The notes under the pieces were generated by a model. The model was not told the origin of the DNA. It did not search any database and saw only the letters and a list, made by a program, of their open reading frames with translations. A program made the position numbers and the translations under genes. From assembly GCA_947095585.1 (NCBI GenBank), contig OX352762.1, forward strand, positions 48,103,335-48,167,334: DNA of 64,000 nt, given 5' to 3'. Positions 51,320 through 62,953 of the stretch are shown here, piece after piece. How positions within the stretch are numbered: the first letter of the stretch is position 1; every line of letters starts with the position of its first letter. This DNA is from Nephrocerus scutellatus. Its lineage: Eukaryota > Arthropoda > Insecta > Diptera > Pipunculidae.

Positions 51320-53640
51320 TTGGGAAATTGATTTGTTCCTGAAATTCCAGACCATAATGATCATATTCCAGAATTTCCATAGGAAGAAGTCTAATAGTGG
51401 CATCTTAGTTCTACATTCCGAATTTCATGCGAATCGCTTGAGAAATTGATTTATTCCAGAAATTCCAGACCATAATGATCATATTCCAGAATTTCCATAG
51501 GAAGAAATCTTATAGTCGCATCTTAGTTCAACATTCTGAATTTCATGCGAATCGCTTGGGAAATTGATTTGTTCCAGAAATTCCAGACCATAATGATCAT
51601 ATTCCAGAATTTCCATAGGAAGAAATCTTATAGTCGCATCGTAGTTCTAAATTCCGAATTTCATGCGAATCGCTTGAGAAATTGATTTGTTCCAGAAATT
51701 CCAGACCATAATGATCATATTCCACAATTTCCATAGGAAGAAGTCTGATAGTCGCATCTTAGTTCCACATTCTGAATTACCTGCGAATCGCTTGGGAAAT
51801 TGATTTGTTCCAGAAATTCCAGACCATAACGATCATATTCCAGAATTTCCATAGGAAGAAATCTTATAGTTGCATCTTAGTTCTCCATTCCGAATTTCAT
51901 GCGAATCGCTTGAGAAATTGATTTGTTCCAGAAATTCCAGACAATAATGATCATATTCTAGAATTTCCATAGGAAGAAGTTTTATAGTTGCATCTTAGTC
52001 CAACATTCCGAAATTCATGCGAATCGCTTGCGAAATTGATTTGTTCCAGAAATTCCAGACCATAATGATCATATTCCAGAATTTCCATAGGAAGAAGTCT
52101 GATAGTCGCTTCTTAGTTCTACATTCCGCATTTCATGCGAATCGCTTAATAAATTGATTTGTTCCAGAAATTCCAGACCATAATGATCATATTCAAGAAT
52201 TTCCATAGGAAGAAATCTTATAGTCGCATCGTAGTTCTACATTCCGAATTTCATGCGAATCGCTTGAGAAATTGATTTGTTCCAGAAATTCCAGACCATA
52301 ATGATCATATTCCAGAATTTCCATATGAAGAAATCTTATAGTCGCATCGTAGTTCTACATTCCGAATTTCATGCAAATCGCTTGAGAAATTGATTTTTTC
52401 CAGAAATTCCAGACCATAATGGTCATATTCCAGAATGTCCATAGGAAGAAGTCTGATAGTCGCATCTTAGTTCTACATTCCAAATTTCCTGCGAATCGCT
52501 TGGGAAATTGATTTGTTCCAAAAATTCCAGACCATAATGATCATATTCCAGAATTTCTAAAGGAAGAAGTCTTTTAGTCGCATCTTAGTCTTACATTCCG
52601 AATTACATGCGAATCGCTTGAGAAACTGATTTGTTCCTGAAATTCCAGACCATAATGATCATATTCCACAATTTCCATAGGAAGCAGTCTGATAGACGCA
52701 TCTTAGTTCTACAATCCGAATTTCCTGCGAATCGCTTGAGAAATTGATTTGTTCCAGAAATTCCAGACCATAATGATCATATTCCACAATTTCCATAGGA
52801 AGCAGTATGATAGTCGCATCTTAGTTCTACAATCCGAATTTCCTGCGAATCGCTTGAGAAATTGATTTGTTCCAGAAATTCCAGACCATATAGTCGCATC
52901 TTAGGTCTACATTCCGAATTTCATACAAATCGCTAGGGAAATTGATTTGTTCCTGAAATTGCAGACCATAATGATCATATTCCAGAATTTCCATAGGAAG
53001 AAGTCTAATAGTGGCATCTTAGTTCTTCATTCCGAATTTCATGCGAATCGCTTGAGAAATTGATTTATTCCAGAAATTCCAGACCATAATGATCATATTC
53101 CAGAATTTCCATAGGAAGAAATCTTATAGTCGCATCTTAGTTCTACATTCCGAATTTCATGCGAATCGCTTGAGAAACTGATTTGTTCCAGAAATTCCAG
53201 ACAATAATGATCATATTCTAGAATTTCCATAGGAAGAAGTCTTATAGTTGCATCTTAGTCCAACATTCCGAATTTCATGCGAATTGGTTGCGAAATTGAT
53301 TTGTTCCAGAAATTCCAGACCATAATGATCATATTCCAGAATTTCCATAGGAAGAAGTCTGATAGTAGCTTCTTAGTTCTACATTCCGCATTTCATGCGA
53401 ATCGCTTAAGAAATTGATTTGTTCCAGAAATTCCAGACCATAATGATGATATTCCAGAATTTCATAGGAAGAAATTTTATAGTCGCATCGTAGTTCTAAA
53501 TTCCGAATTTCATGCGAATCGCTTGAGAAATTTATTTGTTCCAGAAATTCCAGACCATAATGATCATATTCCACAATTTCCATAGGAAGAAGTCTGATAG
53601 TCGCATGATAGTTCTACATTCTGAATTTCCTGCGAATTGC
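51320..53640 (+). repeat. 2321-bp Z unit, copy 1
   Basis: Direct tandem copy of 53641-55961. 'ttcaacattctg' lies at 51527 and 53848, and 'tagtcgcatcttaggtc' at 52891 and 55212. The length equals 20 monomers minus 38 and 1, matching a 38-bp deletion ('gaccatatagtcgc' near 52887) and a 1-bp deletion ('aatttcataggaag' near 53457). Confidence 0.9.
52880..52900 (+). repeat. Monomer with 38-bp deletion (first of 4)
   Basis: 'ccagaccatatagtcgcatc' fuses the end of one monomer to the 'tagtcgc' of the next, removing 38 bp with the ATGATCAT palindrome and the 'attccagaat' module. Copies are at about 55201, 58112 and 61496. Confidence 0.87.
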
Positions 53641-55961
53641 TTGGGAAATTGATTTGTTCCTGAAATTCCAGACCATAATGATCATATTCCAGAATTTCCA
53701 TAGGAAGAAGTCTAATAGTGGCATCTTAGTTCTACATTCCGAATTTCATGCGAATCGCTTGAGAAATTGATTTATTCCAGAAATTCCAGACCATAATGAT
53801 CATATTCCAGAATTTCCATAGGAAGAAATCTTATAGTCGCATCTTAGTTCAACATTCTGAATTTCATGCGAATCGCTTGGGAAATTGATTTGTTCCAGAA
53901 ATTCCAGACCATAATGATCATATTCCAGAATTTCCATAGGAAGAAATCTTATAGTCGCATCGTAGTTCTAAATTCCGAATTTCATGCGAATCGCTTGAGA
54001 AATTGATTTGTTCCAGAAATTCCAGACCATAATGATCATATTCCACAATTTCCATAGGAAGAAGTCTGATAGTCGCATCTTAGTTCCACATTCTGAATTA
54101 CCTGCGAATCGCTTGGGAAATTGATTTGTTCCAGAAATTCCAGACCATAACGATCATATTCCAGAATTTCCATAGGAAGAAATCTTATAGTTGCATCTTA
54201 GTTCTCCATTCCGAATTTCATGCGAATCGCTTGAGAAATTGATTTGTTCCAGAAATTCCAGACAATAATGATCATATTCTAGAATTTCCATAGGAAGAAG
54301 TTTTATAGTTGCATCTTAGTCCAACATTCCGAAATTCATGCGAATCGCTTGCGAAATTGATTTGTTCCAGAAATTCCAGACCATAATGATCATATTCCAG
54401 AATTTCCATAGGAAGAAGTCTGATAGTCGCTTCTTAGTTCTACATTCCGCATTTCATGCGAATCGCTTAATAAATTGATTTGTTCCAGAAATTCCAGACC
54501 ATAATGATCATATTCAAGAATTTCCATAGGAAGAAATCTTATAGTCGCATCGTAGTTCTACATTCCGAATTTCATGCGAATCGCTTGAGAAATTGATTTG
54601 TTCCAGAAATTCCAGACCATAATGATCATATTCCAGAATTTCCATATGAAGAAATCTTATAGTCGCATCGTAGTTCTACATTCCGAATTTCATGCAAATC
54701 GCTTGAGAAATTGATTTTTTCCAGAAATTCCAGACCATAATGGTCATATTCCAGAATGTCCATAGGAAGAAGTCTGATAGTCGCATCTTAGTTCTACATT
54801 CCAAATTTCCTGCGAATCGCTTGGGAAATTGATTTGTTCCAAAAATTCCAGACCATAATGATCATATTCCAGAATTTCTAAAGGAAGAAGTCTTTTAGTC
54901 GCATCTTAGTCTTACATTCCGAATTACATGCGAATCGCTTGAGAAACTGATTTGTTCCTGAAATTCCAGACCATAATGATCATATTCCACAATTTCCATA
55001 GGAAGCAGTCTGATAGACGCATCTTAGTTCTACAATCCGAATTTCCTGCGAATCGCTTGAGAAATTGATTTGTTCCAGAAATTCCAGACCATAATGATCA
55101 TATTCCACAATTTCCATAGGAAGCAGTATGATAGTCGCATCTTAGTTCTACAATCCGAATTTCCTGCGAATCGCTTGAGAAATTGATTTGTTCCAGAAAT
55201 TCCAGACCATATAGTCGCATCTTAGGTCTACATTCCGAATTTCATACAAATCGCTAGGGAAATTGATTTGTTCCTGAAATTGCAGACCATAATGATCATA
55301 TTCCAGAATTTCCATAGGAAGAAGTCTAATAGTGGCATCTTAGTTCTTCATTCCGAATTTCATGCGAATCGCTTGAGAAATTGATTTATTCCAGAAATTC
55401 CAGACCATAATGATCATATTCCAGAATTTCCATAGGAAGAAATCTTATAGTCGCATCTTAGTTCTACATTCCGAATTTCATGCGAATCGCTTGAGAAACT
55501 GATTTGTTCCAGAAATTCCAGACAATAATGATCATATTCTAGAATTTCCATAGGAAGAAGTCTTATAGTTGCATCTTAGTCCAACATTCCGAATTTCATG
55601 CGAATTGGTTGCGAAATTGATTTGTTCCAGAAATTCCAGACCATAATGATCATATTCCAGAATTTCCATAGGAAGAAGTCTGATAGTAGCTTCTTAGTTC
55701 TACATTCCGCATTTCATGCGAATCGCTTAAGAAATTGATTTGTTCCAGAAATTCCAGACCATAATGATGATATTCCAGAATTTCATAGGAAGAAATTTTA
55801 TAGTCGCATCGTAGTTCTAAATTCCGAATTTCATGCGAATCGCTTGAGAAATTTATTTGTTCCAGAAATTCCAGACCATAATGATCATATTCCACAATTT
55901 CCATAGGAAGAAGTCTGATAGTCGCATGATAGTTCTACATTCTGAATTTCCTGCGAATTGC
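53641..55961 (+). repeat. 2321-bp Z unit, copy 2
   Basis: Matches 51320-53640 with no difference that I noticed by eye inside the unit. It leaves the pattern where 'gttccagaaatt' (about 55977) replaces 'gttcctgaaatt' (about 53656). Confidence 0.9.
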
Positions 55962-56540
55962 TTGGGAAATTGATTTGTTCCAGAAATTCCAGACCATAAT
56001 GATCATATTCCAGAATTTCCATAGGAAGAAATCTTATAGTCGCATCTTAGTTCTCCATTCCGAATTTCATGCGAATCGCTTGAGAAATTGATTTGTTCCA
56101 GAAATTCCAGACAATAATGATCATATTCTAGAATTTCCATAGGAAGAAGTTTTATACTTGCATCTTAGTCCAACATTCCGAAATTCATGCGAATCGCTTG
56201 CGAAATTGATTTGTTCCAGAAATTCCAGACCATAATGATCATATTCCAGAATTTCCATACGAAGAAGTCTGATAGTCGCTTCTTAGTTCTACATTCCGCA
56301 TTTCATGCGAATCGCTTAAGAAATTGATTTGTTCCAGAAATTCCAGACCATAATGATCATATTCCAGAATTTCCATAGGAAGAAATCTTATAGTCGCATC
56401 GTAGTTCTACATTCCGAATTTCATGCGAATCGCTTGAGAAATTGATTTGTTCCAGAAATTCCAGACCATAATGATCATATTCCAGAATTTCCATAGGAAG
56501 AAATCTTATAGTCGCATCGTAGTTCTACATTCCGAATTTC
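55215..56540 (+). repeat. Segment repeated at 61628-62953 (offset 6413)
   Basis: About 11 monomers, including the 'gaattggttgcg', 'gatagtagcttc' and 'tatacttgcatc' variants, recur 6413 bp downstream. Landmark 'gctaggg' lies at 55253 and 61666. The copies diverge where 'tttcaagggaatcg' (56537) faces 'tttcatgcgaatcg' (62950). Confidence 0.82.
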
Positions 56541-58160
56541 AAGGGAATCGCTTGGGAAATTGATTTGTTCCTGAAATTCCAGACCATAATGATCATATTC
56601 CAGAATTTCCATAGGAAGAAGTCTAATAGTGGCATCTTAGTTCTACATTCCGAATTTCATGCGAATCGCTTGAGAAATTGATTTATTCCAGAAATTCCAG
56701 ACCATAATGATCATATTCCAGAATTTCCATAGGAAGAAATCTTATAGTCGCATCTTAGTTCAACATTCCGAATTTCATGTGAATCGCTTGGGAAATTGAT
56801 TTGTTCCAGAAATTCCAGACCATATTGATCATATTCCAGAATTTCCATAGGAAGAAATCTTATAGTCGCATCGTAGTTCTAAATTCCGAATTTCATGCGA
56901 ATCGCTTGAGAAATTGATTTGTTCCAGAAATTCCAGACCATAATGATCATATTCCACAATTTCCATAGGAAGAAGTCTGATAGTCGCATCTTAGTTCTAC
57001 ATTCTGAATTACCTGCGAATCGCTTGGGAAATTGATTTGTTCCAGAAATTCCAGACCATAACGATCATATTCCAGAATTTCCATAGGAAGAAATCTTATA
57101 GTTGCATCTTAGTTCTCCATTCCGAATTTCATGCGAATCGCTTGAGAAATTGATTTGTTCCAGAAATTCCAGACAATAAAGATCATATTCTAGAATTTCC
57201 ATAGGAAGAAGTTTTATAGTTGCATCTTAGTCCAACATTCCGAAATTCATGCGAATCGCTTGCGAAATTGATTTGTTCCAGAAATTCCAGACCATAATGA
57301 TCATATTCCAGAATTTCCATAGGAAGAAGTCTGATAGTCGCTTCTTAGTTCTACATTCCGCATTTCATGCGAATCGCTTAATAAATTGATTTGTTCCAGA
57401 AATTCCAGACCATAATGATCATATTCAAGAATTTCCATAGGAAGAAATCTTATAGTCGCATCGTAGTTCTACATTCCGAATTTCATGCGAATCGCTTGAG
57501 AAATTGATTTGTTCCAGAAATTCCAGACCATAATGATCATATTCCAAAATTTCCATATGAAGAAATCTTATAGTCGCATCGTAGTTCTACATTCCGAATT
57601 TCATGCGAATCGCTTGAGAAATTGATTTTTTCCAGAAATTCCAGACCATAATGGTCATATTCCAGAATTTCCATAGGAAGAAGTCTGATAGTCGCATCTT
57701 AGTTCTACATTCCAAATTTCCTGCGAATCGCTTGGGAAATTGATTTGTTCCAAAAATTCCAGACCATAATGATCATATTCCAGAATTTCTAAAGGAAGAA
57801 GTCTTTTAGTCGCATCTTAGTCTTACATTCCGAAATACATGCGAATCGCTTAAGAAACTGATTTGTTCCTGAAATTCCAGACCATAATGATCATATTCCA
57901 CAATTTCCATAGGAAGCAGTCTGATAGACGCATCTTAGTTCTACAATCCGAATTTCCTGCGAATCGCTTGAAAAATTGATTTGTTCCAGAAATTCCAGAC
58001 CATAATGATCATATTCCACAATTTCCATAGGAAGCAGTATGATAGTCGCATCTTAGTTCTACAATCCGAATTTCCTGCGAATCGCTTGAGAAATTGATTT
58101 GTTCCAGAAATTCCAGACCATATAGTCGCATCTTAGGTCTACATTCCGAATTTCATACAA
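56521..58160 (+). repeat. 2321-bp Z unit, partial copy 3
   Basis: Aligns with 51289-52928 at offset 5232 ('ttcaacatt' at 56759 and 51527; the 38-bp deletion at both ends of the comparison). Differences are more numerous than between copies 1 and 2, for example 'ccatattgatc' near 56823 and 'caataaagatc' near 57175. It stops at 'acaaatcgcttgag', where the full unit has 'acaaatcgctaggg'. Confidence 0.82.
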
Positions 58161-58171
58161 ATCGCTTGAGA

Positions 58172-59705
58172 AACTGATTTGTTCCAGAAATTCCAGACCA
58201 TAATAATCATATTCCAGAATTTCCATAGGAAGAAGTCTAATAGTCGCATCTTAGTTCTACATTCCGAATTTCATGCGAATCGCTTGGGAAATTGATTTGT
58301 TCCAGAAATTCCAGACCATAATGATCATACTCCACAATTTCCATAGGAAGAAGTCTGATAGTCGCATCTTAGTTCTACATTCCGAATTTCCTGCGAATCG
58401 CTTGGGAAATTGATTTTTTCCAGAAATTCCAGACCATAATGATCATATTCCAAAATTTCCATAGGAAGAAATCTTATAGTCGCATCTTAGTTCTACATTC
58501 CGAATTTCATGCGAATCGCTTGAGAAATTGATTTGTTCCAGAAATTCCAGACCATAATGATCATATTCCAATATTTCCATAGGAAGAAATCTTATAGTCG
58601 CTTCTTAGTTCTACATTCCGCATTTCATGCGAATCGCTTAATAAATTGATTTGTTCCAGAAATTCCAGACCATAATGATCATATTCAAGAATTTCCATAG
58701 GAAGAAATCTTATAGTCGCATCGTAGTTCTACATTCCGAATTTCATGCGAATCGCTTGAGAAATTGATTTGTTCCAGAAATTCCAGACCATAATGATCAT
58801 ATTCCAGAATTTCCATATGAAGAAATCTTATAGTCGCATCGTAGTTCTACATTCCGAATTTCATGCGAATCGCTTGAGAAATTGATTTTTTCCAGAAATT
58901 CCAGACCATAATGGTCATATTCCAGAATTTCCATAGGAAGAAATCTTATAGTTGCATCTTAGTTCTCCATTCCGAATTTCATGCGAATCGCTTGAGAAAT
59001 TGATTTGTTCCAGAAATTCCAGACAATAATGATCATATTCTAGAATTTCCATAGGAAGAAATTTTATAGTTGCATCTTAGTCCAACATTCCGAAATTCAT
59101 GCGAATCGCTTGCGAAATTGATTTGTTCCAGAAATTCCAGACCATAATGATCATATTCCAGAATTTCCATAGGAAGAAGTCTGATAGTCGCTTCTTAGTT
59201 CTACATTCCGCATTTCATGCGAATCGCTTAATAAATTGATTTGTTCCAGAAATTCCAGACCATAATGATCATATTCAAGAATTTCCATAGGAAGAAATCT
59301 TATAGTCGCATCGTAGTTCTACATTCCGAATTTCATGCGAATCGCTTGAGAAATTGATTTGTTCCAGAAATTCCAGACCATAATGATCATATTTCAGAAT
59401 TTACATATGAAGAAATCTTATAGTCGCATCGTAGTTCTACATTCCGAATTTCATGCGAATCGCTTGAGAAATTGATTTTTTCCAGAAATTCCAGACCATA
59501 ATGGTCATATTCCAGAATTTCCATAGGAAGAAGTCTGATAGTCGCATCTTAGTTCTACATTCCAAATTTCCTGCGAATCGCTTGGGAAATTGATTTGTTC
59601 CAAAAATTCCAGACCATAATGATCATATTCCAGAATTTCTAAAGGAAGAAGTCTTTTAGTCGCATCTTAGTCTTACATTCCGAATTACATGCGAATCGCT
59701 TAAGA
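58172..59705 (+). repeat. 1534-bp tandem duplication, copy 1 (exactly 13 monomers)
   Basis: Direct copy of 59706-61239. 'taataatcat' lies at 58201 and 59735, and 'gttgcatcttagttctcc' at 58951 and 60485. The length is 13 x 118 with no net indel. Single differences are visible, such as 'ttccaatatttcc' near 58567 against 'ttccaaaatttcc' near 60101. Confidence 0.9.
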
Positions 59706-61239
59706 AACTGATTTGTTCCAGAAATTCCAGACCATAATAATCATATTCCAGAATTTCCATAGGAAGAAGTCTAATAGTCGCATCTTAGTTCTACATTCCG
59801 AATTTCATGCGAATCGCTTGGGAAATTGATTTGTTCCAGTAATTCCAGACCATAATGATCATACTCCACAATTTCCATAGGAAGAAGTCTGATAGTCGCA
59901 TCTTAGTTCTACACTCCGAATTTCCTGCGAATCGCTTGGGAAATTGATTTTTTCCAGAAATTCCAGACCATAATGATCATATTCCAAAATTTCCATAGGA
60001 AGAAATTTTATAGTCGCATCTTAGTTCTACATTCCGAATTTCATGCGAATCGCTTGAGAAATTGATTTGTTCCAGAAATTCCAGACCATAATGATCATAT
60101 TCCAAAATTTCCATAGGAAGAAATCTTATAGTCGCTTCTTAGTTCTACATTCCGCATTTCATGCGAATCGCTTAATAAATTGATTTGTTCCAGAAATTCC
60201 AGACCATAATGATCATATTCAAGAATTTCCATAGGAAGAAATCTTATAGTCGCATCGTAGTTCTACATTCCGAATTTCATGCGAATCGCTTGAGAAATTG
60301 ATTTGTTCCAGAAATTCCAGACCATAATGATCATATTCCAGAATTTCCATATGAAGAAATCTTATAGTCGCATCGTAGTTCTACATTCCGAATTTCATGC
60401 GAATCGCTTGAGAAATTGATTTTTTCCAGAAATTCCAGACCATAATGGTCATATTCCAGAATTTCCATAGGAAGAAATCTTATAGTTGCATCTTAGTTCT
60501 CCATTCCGAATTTCATGCGAATCGCTTGAGAAATTGATTTGTTCCAGAAATTCCAGACAATAATGATCATATTCTAGAATTTCCATAGGAAGAAATTTTA
60601 TAGTTGCATCTTAGTCCAACATTCCGAAATTCATGCGAATCGCTTGCGAAATTGATTTGTTCCAGAAATTCCAGACCATAATGATCATATTCCAGAATTT
60701 CCATAGGAAGAAGTCTGATAGTCGCTTCTTAGTTCTACATTCCGCATTTCATGCGAATCGCTTAATAAATTGATTTGTTCCAGAAATTCCAGACCATAAT
60801 GATCATATTCAAGAATTTCCATAGAAAGAAATCTTATAGTCGCATCGTAGTTCTACATTCCGAATTTCATGCGAATCGCTTGAGAAATTGATTTGTTCCA
60901 GAAATTCCAGACCATAATGATCATATTTCAGAATTTACATATGAAGAAATCTTATAGTCGCATCGTAGTTCTACATTCCGAATTTCATGCGAATCGCTTG
61001 AGAAATTGATTTTTTCCAGAAATTCCAGACCATAATGGTCATATTCCAGAATTTCCATAGGAAGAAGTCTGATAGTCGCATCTTAGTTCTACATTCCAAA
61101 TTTCCTGCGAATCGCTTGGGAAATTGATTTGTTCCAAAAATTCCAGACCATAATGATCATATTCCAGAATTTCTAAAGGAAGAAGTCTTTTAGTCGCATC
61201 TTAGTCTTACATTCCGAATTACATGCGAATCGCTTAAGA
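59706..61239 (+). repeat. 1534-bp tandem duplication, copy 2
   Basis: Same monomer order as 58172-59705. It carries private variants such as 'ccagtaattcc' near 59836 and 'gttctacactccg' near 59907. It ends where 'gttcctgaaatt' replaces 'gttccagaaatt'. Confidence 0.9.
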
Positions 61240-61627
61240 AACTGATTTGTTCCTGAAATTCCAGACCATAATGATCATATTCCACAATTTCCATAGGAAG
61301 CAGTCTGATAGTCGCATCTTAGTTCTACAATCCGAATTTCCTTCGAATCGCTTGAGAAATTGATTTGTTCCAGAAATTCCAGACCATAATGATCATATTC
61401 CACAATTTCCATAGGAAGCAGTATGATAGTCGCATCTTAGTTCTACAATCCGAATTTCCTGCGAATCGCTTGAGAAATTGATTTGTTCCAGAAATTCCAG
61501 ACCATATAGTCGCATCTTAGGTCTACATTCCGAATTTCATACAAATCGCTTGAGAAACTGATTTGTTCCAGAAATTCCAGACCATAATGATCATATTCCA
61601 GAATTTCCATAGGAAGAAGTCTAATAG
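61240..61627 (+). repeat. Satellite monomers linking Z copies
   Basis: About three monomers with 'gaagcagt' and the 38-bp deletion (near 61500), resembling 57.88-58.25 kb. One CpG-losing variant, 'tccttcgaatcg' near 61340, is private to this spot. Confidence 0.75.
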
Positions 61628-62953
61628 TCGCATCTTAGTTCTACATTCCGAATTTCATACAAATCGCTAGGGAAATTGATTTGTTCCTGAAATTGCAGAC
61701 CATAATGATCATATTCCAGAATTTCCATAGGAAGAAGTCTAATAGTGGCATCTTAGTTCTTCATTCCGAATTTCATGCGAATCGCTTGAGAAATTGATTT
61801 ATTCCAGAAATTCCAGACCATAATGATCATATTCCAGAATTTCCATAGGAAGAAATCTTATAGTCGCATCTTAGTTCTACATTCCGAATTTCATGCGAAT
61901 CGCTTGAGAAACTGATTTGTTCCAGAAATTCCAGACAATAATGATCATATTCTAGAATTTCCATAGGAAGAAGTCTTATAGTTGCATCTTAGTCCAACAT
62001 TCCGAATTTCATGCGAATTGGTTGCGAAATTGATTTGTTCCAGAAATTCCAGACCATAATGATCATATTCCAGAATTTCCATAGGAAGAAGTCTGATAGT
62101 AGCTTCTTAGTTCTACATTCCGCATTTCATGCGAATCGCTTAAGAAATTGATTTGTTCCAGAAATTCCAGACCATAATGATGATATTCCAGAATTTCATA
62201 GGAAGAAATCTTATAGTCGCATCGTAGTTCTAAATTCCGAATTTCATGCGAATCGCTTGAGAAATTTATTTGTTCCAGAAATTCCAGACCATAATGATCA
62301 TATTCCACAATTTCCATAGGAAGAAGTCTGATAGTCGCATCATAGTTCTACATTCTGAATTTCCTGCGAATTGCTTGGGAAATTGATTTGTTCCAGAAAT
62401 TCCAGACCATAATGATCATATTCCAGAATTTCCATAGGAAGAAATCTTATAGTCGCATCTTAGTTCTCCATTCCGAATTTCATGCGAATCGCTTGAGAAA
62501 TTGATTTGTTCCAGAAATTCCAGACAATAATGATCATATTCTAGAATTTCCATAGGAAGAAGTTTTATACTTGCATCTTAGTCCAACATTCCGAAATTCA
62601 TGCGAATCGCTTGCGAAATTGATTTGTTCCAGAAATTCCAGACCATAATGATCATATTCCAGAATTTCCATACGAAGAAGTCTGATAGTCGCTTCTTAGT
62701 TCTACATTCCGCATTTCATGCGAATCGCTTAAGAAATTGATTTGTTCCAGAAATTCCAGACCATAATGATCATATTCCAGAATTTCCATAGGAAGAAATC
62801 TTATAGTCGCATCGTAGTTCTACATTCCGAATTTCATGCGAATCGCTTGAGAAATTGATTTGTTCCAGAAATTCCAGACCATAATGATCATATTCCAGAA
62901 TTTCCATAGGAAGAAATCTTATAGTCGCATCGTAGTTCTACATTCCGAATTTC
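61628..62953 (+). repeat. Second copy of the 55215-56540 segment
   Basis: Parallel to 55215-56540 at offset 6413, with 'gatagtagcttc' near 62096 and 'tatacttgcatc' near 62567. One difference is 'gtcgcatcatag' here (about 62333) against 'gtcgcatgatag' (about 55920). Confidence 0.82.
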
